From assembly GCA_016200265.1 (NCBI GenBank), contig JACQFE010000011.1:62001-126000 (forward strand): a stretch of 64,000 nt of DNA, read 5' to 3'. The stretch comes from Planctomycetota bacterium (GTDB lineage Bacteria > Planctomycetota > Phycisphaerae > UBA1845). The notes beneath the pieces are model-generated. The model searched no databases. It was not told the DNA's origin and worked only from the letters and a program-made list of their open reading frames with translations. Made by a program: the position numbers and the translations under genes. This document shows positions 8,826-18,172 of the stretch, one piece after another; within the stretch, counting starts at the first letter, position 1, and each line of letters begins with the position of its first letter.

Positions 8826-9191
8826 GTATGCTTGCTCCTGAATTAATGATACCTTTTGCCTCAATTCATTTGAAGCTGCGGGTCACATGCAAACCGCTTC
8901 CTCACGGGCGCGGCTCGGAAAGAAAATGAACGATCCGCAGACTCGGTGGTTCCGAGCCACACTCTTCACAAAAAACCGTCCGAGCTTTGAATCATTGTAG
9001 TCCCAGAATTGGAATTCTCAAACGAACTCCGTGGATGCCGGTTTGTTTCCTGAAATGCCCTCCTTTTCTCGCCGATGATGTATTGCGGCCACCGTCGACG
9101 TTGTCGCAAGACCACGCGGGCGTCGTTTGCCATCAACATTGTCGCATTGTCGGAATCGATTGCCATCGACAACCACCTGTAGGAAATTCAA
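8826..9191. other. Divergent promoter region between pilT-like and NtrC-like genes
   Basis: A non-coding gap holding repeat family B copy 2 and the AGGA ribosome binding site of the regulator gene (just upstream of 9192). I looked for a sigma-54 -24/-12 element and did not find a convincing one. Confidence 0.55.
8894..8920. repeat. Dispersed repeat family B, copy 2
   Basis: CCGCTTCCTCACGGGCGCGGCTCGGAA differs from copy 1 at a single base (G for T in the centre). Confidence 0.75.
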
Positions 9192-10622
9192 ATGATTGCG
9201 TCGAACACGAATAGCAGATCACTAAGAACGATGCGGCAAGTTGGCGCTCGCATTCTGGTCGTCGATGACGATCCGATCATTGTCGATCCGATGGGGGAGT
9301 TTTTGCGGATCGAGGGTTATGAGGCCGCGTTTGCCAGGAGTTTTCCGGATGCGGTGCGGGCGATGGATCGCACGCCCGCGGACTTGATCCTCTGCGACGC
9401 CAACATGCCCGGTGGAAGCGGATTCGAGCTGCTGCACGTTGCACGTCGCCGCTGGCCTCAGACCGTGCTGATCATGGTGACAGCGTATGGCACGATCGAA
9501 TCAGCGGTCGAGGCCATTCGGCTCGGTGCGTATGACTATCTTACGAAGCCAATCGTTGATGACGAGCTGCGAATCTGCCTTCAACGCGGTTTGGCGCAAC
9601 AGACGTTGCTTCGTGAAAATCAGACGCTCAAGACGACGCTACAAAGTCGCTTTGGGTTGGATGCGTTCATTGGCCACGATCATCGAATGCTCAAGATTTT
9701 CGATGTGATCGAGTCCGTCGCGCCGTCGAAGGTGAACGTGCTCATTCAAGGGGCGTCCGGAACCGGAAAGTCGCTGCTCGCGAGAGTGATTCATCTGCTT
9801 AGCGATCGGGCGTCAAAACCATTCATCGAAGTAAGTTGCGGGGCGTTGCCGGAATCGCTTTTGGAGAGCGAGCTGTTCGGTCATGCGCGCGGAGCGTTCA
9901 CGGGGGCGGTAGCCAACAAGGCTGGAAAGTTCAAGGCCGCCGATGGAGGGACGTTGTTTCTTGATGAGATTTCGGCGGCCTCACCGGCTTTGCAATTGAA
10001 ACTGCTTCGAGTGCTTCAGACGCGGCAGTTTGAGCCGGTGGGAAGCAATAAGACGGAGACGGTCGATACACGTGTTCTTCTTGCGACGAATCAGGACTTG
10101 GAGGCTGAAGTCAAGGCGGGGCGTTTTCGCGAAGACCTTTTTTACAGAATCAATGTCGTGACCATTGATATGCCGACGCTTTGGGAGCGAATCGGGGACA
10201 TTCCGCTGCTTGCGAAGCATTTCCTAAAGGCCGCATGCGCGGACATGGGTCGCGAGGGAATTGAGTTTGAAGGTGAGGCTCTGCGGGCACTACAATGTTA
10301 TCGTTGGCCTGGCAACGTTCGCGAGCTGGAGAATGTGGTGCAGCGTGCGGTCGTGCTGGCCAAAGGGCGCAGGATCTCCGCGAGCGAATTGCCGGCCAAG
10401 CTGCTCGATGCGATCGAATCCCAGCCCGCGCCGACGCTGTATACTCCCATGACGTTACGCGAGGCGCTGGCCATTCCCGAAAAGCGTATCATCGAGGCCG
10501 CACTTCGCGCCAATGCCGGCAACCGCCAAATCACGGCCGAGCAGCTCGGCATCAACCGCACGACGCTCTACAAGAAGATGAAGCGATATGGATTGACCGA
10601 TCGCGATCACCATCAGTCGTAG
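9192..10622 (+). CDS. NtrC-family sigma-54 response regulator
   Basis: A 476-residue regulator in three parts. The receiver domain (about 17-135) has ILVVDDDP and the likely phospho-Asp in ADLILCDANMPGG. The AAA+ domain (about 155-385) has Walker A GASGTGKS, the sigma-54 contact loop GAFTGA and Walker B GGTLFLDEI. The C-terminal Fis-type helix-turn-helix is AEQLGINRTTLYKKMKRYG. Once phosphorylated by a partner histidine kinase, such proteins remodel RNA polymerase carrying sigma-54 at distant enhancer sites. No kinase gene is adjacent. ATG 9192 follows AGGA by seven bases. It is divergent from the pilT-like gene, so it may be a PilR-like regulator, but targets cannot be read from sequence. 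Confidence 0.94.
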   Translation: MIASNTNSRSLRTMRQVGARILVVDDDPIIVDPMGEFLRIEGYEAAFARSFPDAVRAMDRTPADLILCDANMPGGSGFELLHVARRRWPQTVLIMVTAYGTIESAVEAIRLGAYDYLTKPIVDDELRICLQRGLAQQTLLRENQTLKTTLQSRFGLDAFIGHDHRMLKIFDVIESVAPSKVNVLIQGASGTGKSLLARVIHLLSDRASKPFIEVSCGALPESLLESELFGHARGAFTGAVANKAGKFKAADGGTLFLDEISAASPALQLKLLRVLQTRQFEPVGSNKTETVDTRVLLATNQDLEAEVKAGRFREDLFYRINVVTIDMPTLWERIGDIPLLAKHFLKAACADMGREGIEFEGEALRALQCYRWPGNVRELENVVQRAVVLAKGRRISASELPAKLLDAIESQPAPTLYTPMTLREALAIPEKRIIEAALRANAGNRQITAEQLGINRTTLYKKMKRYGLTDRDHHQS

Positions 10623-10929
10623 CGAGTCGCTTCGCACCAATTCGCGTCACAGGCTGATTCCGGACAGGTGGGGCCAGACACCGCGCGAACGCTCACATTT
10701 CAGGCCGAGAAACTGGTGGCATTGCCAAAAGAGGCGACTGCCGGATGCGATCCACGCCGGTATCATTGCGATGGTTGACTCCGCGGCTTCCTGCTGGGGA
10801 CTTCAGACTCTGAGTTGTTATGCACGCGATTCTATGATCGGTTGACCTGTTTAAGCAGCGTCCCTACAACCCATACAGGCTCATACTGTTTGGAGCTTGG
10901 TCCGAAATTTTTCAAAGGGAATTCGAATC
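10623..10929. other. Gap of about 300 bases downstream of the NtrC-like gene
   Basis: Nothing that looks like a gene or RNA was recognised. It ends in the ribosome binding site of a possible 29-residue membrane peptide at 10930. Confidence 0.4.
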
Positions 10930-11019
10930 ATGGGAATTCTGGTCTGGGTTCTACTTGGGTTGCTTGGGTTCGGTTTGTTCATGGCTTGGGCTCTCACCGG
11001 CGCATTTTCCACCGGATGA
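10930..11019 (+). CDS. Possible 29-residue membrane micro-protein
   Basis: ATG at 10930-10932 is preceded by AAGGGA (10915-10920), nine bases away. The 29-residue product starts MGILVWVLLGLLGFGLFMAW and is almost entirely one membrane helix. No family could be assigned. Short single-helix proteins of this kind often act as small subunits or regulators of membrane complexes. It lies between the NtrC-like gene and the 3' end of the giant HAF protein gene on the other strand. Support is limited to the start context and hydrophobic pattern. Confidence 0.35.
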   Translation: MGILVWVLLGLLGFGLFMAWALTGAFSTG

Positions 11020-11128
11020 CAATCGAGAGGCGGACTGCACGTGCAACTCCCAGAAGGTCGAATTCGCGGGTACTGATTGAATCGATGAACCGAGTCGCAT
11101 GGTGGTTCCGTGGCCGCACGATCCCGTG

Positions 11129-14100
11129 TCACCGCCGCCGTCGATGGAGGGCCATTGCGATTGAGGACAAGACACACATTGAAATCATCGCGACGCCGCA
11201 TGCTCGCGGGGCAGGGTGTGGTGCAGTCGCTCCACCGTCAACCGCCACTGGCTTGCCCACCGCAAAGGTTCCGCCTGAATCGCGTACGCACCAATATTCC
11301 ACAGTTCCATCGTCGTGCGATGCGACACCGGATTGCCCGATCACAGTGCTAGGCAGTGCGTTGCCGATGCTTCTTCCGGCGGGCAACCAGACTCCTGCTC
11401 CGTGGTCAGCGCCATGGTCAAAGACGTGCAATTCAAGTTCACCGGCGTCCACGTTCAAAGTCGCAATTTCTCCCAGCGCGAAACGCAAACTAACCACCAG
11501 AACCGAATCCTGAGAATCAGACGTGGTGTCAATCTTGATCGTCCGCGGAAGGGCGATGCCATCGGCGAAGCCGGGGCGTGACAGAATGGTCGTCGGATCA
11601 CCGCTCACAACCGCCCCGGTCGGTCGCGACACCGCGTAATCGATCCGAGAGCCTGGCTCGGAGGTCAGCACGCTGACGGTCCCAACGATGTCGCCCGATT
11701 GGTCTACGATCGTCTGGTCAAAGCTTCCGTCGCTACTCGTTGTTCCCGTCCCGCTGGCGATGACGGCGGAAGCAACGGAGGCGGCGCCGCCGCCGGCACT
11801 GCAAGTTGGAGTCAGGAGAAACGCGCGCACGTTTCCGCTCCCATTGGTGCCCCAGCCGACAATCGAGCCATCGGAGCCGATATCCGTTGCCCGCGTAAGC
11901 GTCCATCCGGAGCCACCGGTAATAAGGTTATTCAAGTCGCGCATGCCGTTGACTGAATCCCAAACGAAGGCATGAAAGGCCCCGCCAGTCACATTCGAGG
12001 TGCCGACAACGACCGCGCTCGCATTGAGTCCGAATGCCCAGCTCTCCGTGCCGCCGGTCAACACACCCAGATCGGTCATGCTCCCGTCCCAATAAAAGGC
12101 ATGCTTGGAACCGCCGGAAGTGTACGATCGACCTGCAACCTTGCCGGAGGAATTGATGGCTTCGCCGCGATGATCGACGACCGTGCTTTCTCCACCCAGT
12201 GTGCCAAGGTCGGTCATGGTTCCATTCGCCCAACGGAACGGACGAAAATTCCCGCTGCCATTCTGCGCCCCACCGGCGACCTGCCCCGAGTCATTGATTT
12301 TTATCGCCACGCTTTGTGTGCCGCCCAATGTTCCCAAACTGCTCATGCCCGTGCCCAGTCCATATGCCGCAACGGGAAGATAGATGAATGCCAGGCGGTT
12401 GCTGGGCGGCCTGCCAAAGTTGTCAACCGTACCGACGATCTCACTGTTGTTGTTGACCGAGAGGGCTTCACTGTCCGTCCGCGAGGATACCACACCCAAG
12501 TCGGTCATTCCGCCGCCGCTGGTCCATTTGAATGCCCGGCGTTTACCACTCGCGTTATGCGACCACCCTGCGATCATTCCACTGTTGTTGATTCCGTGGG
12601 CTTCGGCATAGGAGCCGCCCAGCGTTCCCAACGCCGTGAAAGTTCCACAACTGAGATACCATGCAGTAGGATTGCCGCTGGCGTCTTCCTCCCATCCCGC
12701 GAAATTTCCGGAAGAGTTCACGTTATCCGCGAGACTGCTCTTGGAAGACGTGATCGCTCCGAGATCGGTAATGACATAATTGCTGGAAGTCGTACAACTA
12801 TCCCACTTGCCCACAAGGAAAAAGCTATTCGAGCTCGCGATGTTCGAATGATAAAACTCAATCGTGGCGGTCACGTCCGTGGCGATGTGCATTCGGGCGA
12901 AATCCGCCCCGCCGCCTTGCGCCTCTTGAATGTTGAGGAATCGGCTTAGCGCTGAACCGTTCTCACGAATGCCCATGTTGCGTTCGTTCCCGGTGTCCTC
13001 ATTGGCCAGCACAATTTCAACGTGCGACGTATTTCCTACGCCGTTAGTGGCCAAGCCAAGGTCCTCCCAAGTCGCACTAGAACTGGGGCTTCCTACGTCG
13101 GTGAATTGCTCGGTATACGCCAGCGGAGCCACGCTCCAATGCCCCACGTGATAGAATGTCACTTTGGTTTTGTCCTGCGCGTACGCTTCAATTGTCGAGC
13201 CGGTTGACGTGTCGGCCTCGACGAACATCGTCGCCGTGTCCACTCCGCCGCCGGAAGCCTGGTGGATATTCAGTTTTCGCGAGAGCGCCGAGCCGTTGGT
13301 GCGAACCCCGGCCTCACTCTCGTTTCCCGTGTCGCTGTTGGTCATGACGATTTCGGCGATGTGACCCTGTCCGACGCCGTATGAACAAAGATTCGTGTCC
13401 GTCCAGGTGGTGTTGTTGGCGATCGTAAAGCTGTCGAATCCCTCCACGTACGTCCCGCATTTCCAATACCCCAGCAGCACAAAATCGACATCCGTCGTGT
13501 TCTCCGCGTAGTGCTGGATTTGCGAGCTGCTGTCGGTCTGCACGTGCATGACCAAGACGTCAACGCCGCCGCCTGTGGCCTGATTGATTTGCAGCCTTCG
13601 CTCCAGCGACGATCCGACGGCGCGTGCGCCGCCATATCGCGAGTTCGAGGTTTTGGCATTTCTGATGGCGATCTCCACCACCGCGCTGGCCGGTACGCTG
13701 AACGGCGAGCCGCTCAGGCTCTTGGTTTCCCAGGTCGCTGTCGAAGTGGCGCTCCAGGCCTGGAAACTCTCCACGTAGCAATCGAGTTGCTCCTTGTGGG
13801 TCACCGAGGTCGTCGAGCCAGTGACCGGGTCCGTCCCAGTAACATCCGCGGCAGCCAGGCCGATCGTGACCCGGTCACCAAACGAAAGCGAGGCGAAGTC
13901 CGCCCGTAAGATGTATTGCGTGGTCGCTGAAACAGTGAAGGATGTCGAAAACGTAATCGTGCCCGCGGCCTGATTCACCACCCCGGCCCCGCCGACGCTG
14001 GTGCTCTCGCCAACGCCGATATGGCCGTCGCTGTTGGCGTCGATCAGTATCTCGATGCCCGCCCAGTCGCCATTCACCAGGCCGCTGATGCTCGTCAATC

Positions 14101-15334
14101 GAAAAACAAGCTGTGACACGGTGAGCGAGCCGGCGCAAGGCGAGAGCTTGAAGGCGTAGAGTTCCGCGTTGGTCTCGCCGCCCTGCTCGTGGAACGCGTC
14201 CGCCACTTGGCCTGTGGTGGCATCGGACATGATGACGGCCCCGTCCCAATATCCCATCAGGTAGAAATGGTGCGTATCGCTGACACGCTGCTGATAGAAT
14301 TCGATATCCGCGGCCCCATCGGAGAGAACGTGCATCCGGCCCCAATCGGCCGCGCCGTTGCCAACCTCCCGGATGTTAAGGAAACGGGAAAGTGAGGAGC
14401 CGTTGGTGCGAACGCCCATGTTATTCGGTTCGGTAGTCACGGAGTTTGCCAAGATGATTTCGGCAATTCCGCCGTCGACCACTCCGGAAGCCGTCAGATC
14501 GATGTCTTCCCATGTCGCGTCGGTCGATGGTCCGCCAAGATCGGTGAACTTTTCCGTGTAGCTTCCCGGCGCAACGCTCCAGTATCCAATTAGATAGAAC
14601 GTGATCTTGGTGACATGGCCGGCATAGGTCTCGATCGTTGCCGTCCCGGTGTTGTCGGCTTTCACCAACATCGTGGTCTGGTCGATCCCCTGGCTCGGTG
14701 ACGAAAAAGTAAGTCGCCGATCAATGCTCGATCCGTTCGTCCGCACACCTGCGTCGTATGGATTGTTATTGGACGAGCCATCATTGCTGACTAGGAACTC
14801 AACGATATTGTTCGCCGAAACGCCATATCCGCTCAGATCCTGATCCGTCCAAGCCGTTGTTCCGTGGAAAGAGTCAAAGCGTTCGACATAGGTTCCGCAG
14901 CCCCAATAGCCCAGGAGCACGAAATCAACGTCCGAGGTGTTCTGGGCATAATGCTGAATCTGCGAGCTGGAGTTGGTTTGGACGTGCATGACCATCACGT
15001 CGGTGCCGCCTCCGGTCGCCTTCTGAAACTGCAGCTTTCGGTCAAGGCTCGAACCTACGGCGCGCACGCCGCCGTCGCGAGCGCTGCTCGAATTCGAATT
15101 GCGGATGGCGATTTCTACGACCGCGTTGGCGGGAACATTGAAGGGCGAGCCGCTCAAGCTCTTCGTTTGCCACGTGGCGGCGGAAGTCGCCGACCAGGAT
15201 TGGAACGACTCAGTGTATTGCGCAATAGCGGCCTCGGGCAACGACGCAAGGGCGAGAGGAAACGCTAGTAGACTCAGGCGCAAGGTTCGGCGGGCTTGCA
15301 GGAAACCCATCGATGTTCGACTTGTGCCCTCCAT
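11129..15334 (-). CDS. Giant secreted protein with duplicated modules and HAF repeats
   Basis: A protein of 1401 residues, with a signal peptide ending near EAAIA/QYTES. Three related modules of about 110 residues (starting YTESFQSW, YVERFDSF and YTEKFTDL) are followed by a spacer domain (about 370-515) with a Ca-binding-like IDANSDGHIG. The same three-module set then recurs (YVESFQAW, YVEGFDSF, YTEQFTDV). The second half holds HAF-type repeats, e.g. MTDLGTLGGESTVV and INSSGKVAGRSYTSGG. The C-terminus is a hydrophobic segment followed by RRRR, reminiscent of sorting tails such as PEP-CTERM but without the PEP motif. It is probably a surface-displayed or exported protein of unknown ligand. The start is the ATG at 15332-15334. 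Confidence 0.85.
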   Translation of the reverse strand: MEGTSRTSMGFLQARRTLRLSLLAFPLALASLPEAAIAQYTESFQSWSATSAATWQTKSLSGSPFNVPANAVVEIAIRNSNSSSARDGGVRAVGSSLDRKLQFQKATGGGTDVMVMHVQTNSSSQIQHYAQNTSDVDFVLLGYWGCGTYVERFDSFHGTTAWTDQDLSGYGVSANNIVEFLVSNDGSSNNNPYDAGVRTNGSSIDRRLTFSSPSQGIDQTTMLVKADNTGTATIETYAGHVTKITFYLIGYWSVAPGSYTEKFTDLGGPSTDATWEDIDLTASGVVDGGIAEIILANSVTTEPNNMGVRTNGSSLSRFLNIREVGNGAADWGRMHVLSDGAADIEFYQQRVSDTHHFYLMGYWDGAVIMSDATTGQVADAFHEQGGETNAELYAFKLSPCAGSLTVSQLVFRLTSISGLVNGDWAGIEILIDANSDGHIGVGESTSVGGAGVVNQAAGTITFSTSFTVSATTQYILRADFASLSFGDRVTIGLAAADVTGTDPVTGSTTSVTHKEQLDCYVESFQAWSATSTATWETKSLSGSPFSVPASAVVEIAIRNAKTSNSRYGGARAVGSSLERRLQINQATGGGVDVLVMHVQTDSSSQIQHYAENTTDVDFVLLGYWKCGTYVEGFDSFTIANNTTWTDTNLCSYGVGQGHIAEIVMTNSDTGNESEAGVRTNGSALSRKLNIHQASGGGVDTATMFVEADTSTGSTIEAYAQDKTKVTFYHVGHWSVAPLAYTEQFTDVGSPSSSATWEDLGLATNGVGNTSHVEIVLANEDTGNERNMGIRENGSALSRFLNIQEAQGGGADFARMHIATDVTATIEFYHSNIASSNSFFLVGKWDSCTTSSNYVITDLGAITSSKSSLADNVNSSGNFAGWEEDASGNPTAWYLSCGTFTALGTLGGSYAEAHGINNSGMIAGWSHNASGKRRAFKWTSGGGMTDLGVVSSRTDSEALSVNNNSEIVGTVDNFGRPPSNRLAFIYLPVAAYGLGTGMSSLGTLGGTQSVAIKINDSGQVAGGAQNGSGNFRPFRWANGTMTDLGTLGGESTVVDHRGEAINSSGKVAGRSYTSGGSKHAFYWDGSMTDLGVLTGGTESWAFGLNASAVVVGTSNVTGGAFHAFVWDSVNGMRDLNNLITGGSGWTLTRATDIGSDGSIVGWGTNGSGNVRAFLLTPTCSAGGGAASVASAVIASGTGTTSSDGSFDQTIVDQSGDIVGTVSVLTSEPGSRIDYAVSRPTGAVVSGDPTTILSRPGFADGIALPRTIKIDTTSDSQDSVLVVSLRFALGEIATLNVDAGELELHVFDHGADHGAGVWLPAGRSIGNALPSTVIGQSGVASHDDGTVEYWCVRDSGGTFAVGKPVAVDGGATAPHPAPRACGVAMISMCVLSSIAMALHRRRR

Positions 15335-15493
15335 AGCTTCGTTTCCGGCACTTCGGTGATTGGTCGGGGCTTAATTCGGTGGCATGGCGGTCTGCGCATG
15401 TCGCAACCGCCCCATAGGCGGTCTATCGGACAGCCTGCCCTCGATTCGTGAGTCATTCGGGAGGCTGGAGGCGTGCAGGCAGGGGGTGAAGAA

Positions 15494-16675
15494 TTACTTG
15501 CATACGCCAAGATTGCATTGTCGAGTGCAACAATCCGTATCCGTATTGCAGAGCTGGCCCGTATGGCTTGCCGTGGAACAAATACCGCTCGGATTGCTGG
15601 TTGCCGCAAACACCTGGTGCGCCGAAAGAGTCAGCACGCACGGTGCGACGTAGGCGAGCTTTGCCCCAATGCGTAACACTTCGCGACGGGATTTCAGGTG
15701 CGGAGCGTGTTGTCGGTCGAAATGAAGGCCGGTTGACATCTTCTCTGGCGCGGCTGCGTGCGGAACCCTTTCCGGACGAGATTCGTTGATAGTTGCCTCC
15801 AATAGAGAACCCGTGGCCCGGGCTTCACCAACATCCAGACAAAAACAAGACGCATGACTGATCAATTTCTGAATGATCGGAAGCGTGTCATCACCGACCG
15901 CATGGCGATTAAAACAGCAGCGAAAAAGCCTCATGGCCGCTTCTGCGCGAGAGATCGGAAGCAGTTTTGGAATTGATTCGCCGGCGTACGCGGGAAATAT
16001 GACGAAGCGGATGGGTGTCGGCCCGGCGACGGAATCCGATCGAACGTCACGAGGATTGACGTAGCCAACTCGTCCCTTGGCCTGCTTGATGAAATCTCGG
16101 CGGCGCGCGAACGGCACGCCCAGACTTCTCATGACCGGGTACGATCCGGATTTAATGCACAATGCTTTCGGAAAGGGGTGCAGTCCAAGCGTACTGCGAT
16201 CCACGAGAGCAAACTCATCGCAGTAGTATTGCCATCCTCGCGCCAACAAGACGGCCGCCAGAGTGGATTTCCCGCTCCCCGAATCTCCGGCGAATATGAC
16301 ACCATTGTCCTGAAAGGCCATCGATGCGGCATGAAATTGCAGAAACTCCGATCCCTTGGCAATGATGCGAAGATTGATCCCCCATTCCACCAAAGGGAAA
16401 ATTTCGTTCCATGGATGGCGTCCGCCGACCTCCTCGCCGTCCGCACGGACCTGGTATAACCGCCGACCAATCCGTGATCGACCAGCTCGAATCACTTCGA
16501 TATTTATGAGGTGCTTCTGCAACGCGGAATCCGGTGGCGGAGGGGGGTAGATCGACGCAAAGTCGTGCAGAACCTGCCTCAATTCACTGCGCAATGTGAC
16601 GTCGAACGTACCGATTGTGCGATGCACGCACGAATCGCGATCGTTTCGCTCGATTGGAATCCGTTTGTGAACCAT
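15494..16675 (-). CDS. HprK-like kinase fused to Tat-like leader and six-Cys knottin-like tail
   Basis: A protein of 393 residues. Residues 1-310 resemble the HPr kinase-like P-loop proteins often found beside PqqD-like proteins in peptide-modifying loci: FLQFHAASMA, then Walker A GDSGSGKST (130-138) and WQYYCDEFALVD. From Met313 (ATG at 15737-15739) the frame continues into an 81-residue part that looks like a secreted precursor. It has SRREVLRIGAKLAYVAP, a Tat-type SRRxxL motif with a hydrophobic core and a cut site near HQVFA. A tail follows with six cysteines spaced C-x9-C-x5-CC-x3-C-x4-C, an inhibitor-cystine-knot framework. Either this is a true fusion or the tail is also made from the internal ATG; the GAGAAG directly before that ATG is too close for a good ribosome binding site. 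The PqqD-like gene sits five bases upstream. Confidence 0.8.
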   Translation of the reverse strand: MVHKRIPIERNDRDSCVHRTIGTFDVTLRSELRQVLHDFASIYPPPPPDSALQKHLINIEVIRAGRSRIGRRLYQVRADGEEVGGRHPWNEIFPLVEWGINLRIIAKGSEFLQFHAASMAFQDNGVIFAGDSGSGKSTLAAVLLARGWQYYCDEFALVDRSTLGLHPFPKALCIKSGSYPVMRSLGVPFARRRDFIKQAKGRVGYVNPRDVRSDSVAGPTPIRFVIFPAYAGESIPKLLPISRAEAAMRLFRCCFNRHAVGDDTLPIIQKLISHASCFCLDVGEARATGSLLEATINESRPERVPHAAAPEKMSTGLHFDRQHAPHLKSRREVLRIGAKLAYVAPCVLTLSAHQVFAATSNPSGICSTASHTGQLCNTDTDCCTRQCNLGVCK

Positions 16676-16680
16676 GTTCG

Positions 16681-17271
16681 TTACTCGTGATCGAATAATC
16701 CACCGAGTGCAAGTACGTTGACAATCTGGGATGCATGCCCGAGAACGACATCAAATTCGGAGTCATACTCGCCGATCAGTAGGCGTGCGATTTCGCGCAT
16801 TGTCCGGCCGTCACAAGCCTGCCAAATCGCGAATGCCGTTTCGTTGAGGTAGTAAAGCATCTGCGTACATGGATCGAAGAGCAAAGCCTCTTTGTCGATT
16901 GGATATTCGCGGACATCGGACCGTCGTCGTAACGATTTGGGTGATTTGATAATCCACGATGGAGGCAAAGGTTCCGGATATTGGTTGGCATGGTGCTCTT
17001 TGGGTTGACCGGATACTACAGTCGCTTTCGCATGCACGGAAACAGAGTCGCTCAAGTGTCGGCCAGACCATTCAGCAACCACGTCTGGTGGGAGGTGTCC
17101 GTCAACGTGAGCACTTTCCACTTTGGGCAAGGAGTACGCGAGCTTCTCGGATGCCGATGACATGGGTGCGACATCACCGGCATCCCCATCATGCGCGTGA
17201 AGAACGGACGACGAAGATTGGCGCGCCCAGTGTTCCACGGTTCCCGTCGCGCTTCCGAATTGCTCTTGCAT
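16681..17271 (-). CDS. PqqD-like protein with long N-terminal extension
   Basis: The last 85 residues match the PqqD fold: EYPIDKEALLFDPCTQMLYY, LNETAFAIWQACDGRTMREIA and a final winged-helix-like part ending GGLFDHE. PqqD domains bind leader peptides and present them to modifying enzymes. The N-terminal 110 residues are low-complexity, rich in Ser/His/Pro, and unassigned. The stop codon lies five bases before the kinase gene, so the two are co-transcribed and probably act together. ATG 17269-17271 is preferred (GGGA just upstream); an in-frame ATG at 17331 would add 20 residues. No radical SAM enzyme, cyclase or peptidase is nearby, so the chemistry is unknown. Confidence 0.78.
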   Translation of the reverse strand: MQEQFGSATGTVEHWARQSSSSVLHAHDGDAGDVAPMSSASEKLAYSLPKVESAHVDGHLPPDVVAEWSGRHLSDSVSVHAKATVVSGQPKEHHANQYPEPLPPSWIIKSPKSLRRRSDVREYPIDKEALLFDPCTQMLYYLNETAFAIWQACDGRTMREIARLLIGEYDSEFDVVLGHASQIVNVLALGGLFDHE

Positions 17272-17591
17272 AATTATCCCAAGTAACAGCCTCTGGTCCG
17301 AGAATCGGCGAATTGGATTTCGAACTTTCATTGATGGATGAAAAGAATTATTGGGCGGAGTCCGTTATGGAATCGTGCGGCCAATCGTCTGCCACGCTCT
17401 CAAATGCCCTTTGGCGGGCGCCGATCGACATTATCGCTTCTATCCGCCGCATCTCGGCGAACCCCAAAACTCAGAGCGGAAATTTAGCCACACCGCCCGG
17501 AAATCCGATGAAATGTCGCCGGTCTGGCAATGGCCGCGGATGGCGAAATGACTGGTCGCTGCCATGCCGGCCAAATAGCGCTTTCAATACC
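17272..17591. other. Divergent region between PqqD-like and PilZ genes
   Basis: Open frames continue into this region from both genes, so the true starts may lie inside it. I saw no family resemblance in either extension, and no clear operator. Confidence 0.4.
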
Positions 17592-18053
17592 ATGATCAAA
17601 TCGACCGGAACAGACTCAACGACCAGCGCCGACCGACGCACAGAATCCGGAAAAATCACAGCCCAACAACAATGCGCATCCCCCCAACGCGTTATTGAGC
17701 TACTGACGAAACGCTTCGGAGAAAAGCGGGATGCGCCCAACCAAAGAAGCTCAGAGCGACATCCGTGGGTCGTGGACATTTCGCTCGTCATTGAGGACCC
17801 TCATGGCAAGCCACGAACGCTCGACGTGGTCACGCACGATATCTCCGAGGGCGGGTTCAGTTTCATGTATCAGCAGTTCATACACGTTGGGACGCGGATT
17901 ATTACGCACTTCGGCTCCATTCCAGGCCACCCGTCACTGGTGGGAGTAGTCCGCAACTGCGTTTATGTTGGAAGCATGTACCACCGCATCGGCGTGCAGT
18001 TTCCGACGGCATCAAAGGCCCCCAAGAATCAAACAGACACCAAGCCGTTGTAG
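17592..18053 (+). CDS. PilZ domain protein
   Basis: About 153 residues. The PilZ domain (about 60-145) starts with an R-rich motif (RSSERHPW, a variant of the RxxxR c-di-GMP clamp) and has DISEGGFSFMYQQF, which matches the D/N-x-S-x-x-G motif. Downstream strands VGVVRNCVYV and RIGVQF complete the barrel. PilZ domains bind cyclic di-GMP and control motility, polymer export or surface attachment. The frame is open upstream to 17313, but the added 93 residues look non-coding, so the ATG at 17592-17594 is chosen; no clear ribosome binding site is visible. The RxxxR motif is imperfect, so c-di-GMP binding is uncertain. Confidence 0.72.
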   Translation: MIKSTGTDSTTSADRRTESGKITAQQQCASPQRVIELLTKRFGEKRDAPNQRSSERHPWVVDISLVIEDPHGKPRTLDVVTHDISEGGFSFMYQQFIHVGTRIITHFGSIPGHPSLVGVVRNCVYVGSMYHRIGVQFPTASKAPKNQTDTKPL

Positions 18054-18172
18054 CCCGACGGCACAAGTGGCGTGTAACCTAGTCGTCTTGCCATCGAGTT
18101 ATGCGGAGGAGCGCTGCACGGCGCGGTCTTGAAGCGGTGGCGCGAACACATGGCACCGCTCGAAAATTCAAC

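Noticed and set aside
8826-9191. Sigma-54 promoter in the divergent region
   Set aside because: I found no TGGCAC-N5-TTGCA-like element with correct spacing.
10815-11513. A 232-codon plus-strand frame
   Set aside because: It overlaps the giant HAF gene in antisense and has Arg/Ser-rich random composition.
11129-15334. PEP-CTERM sorting signal at the HAF protein end
   Set aside because: There is a hydrophobic segment and RRRR, but no PEP motif before it, so I only note the resemblance.
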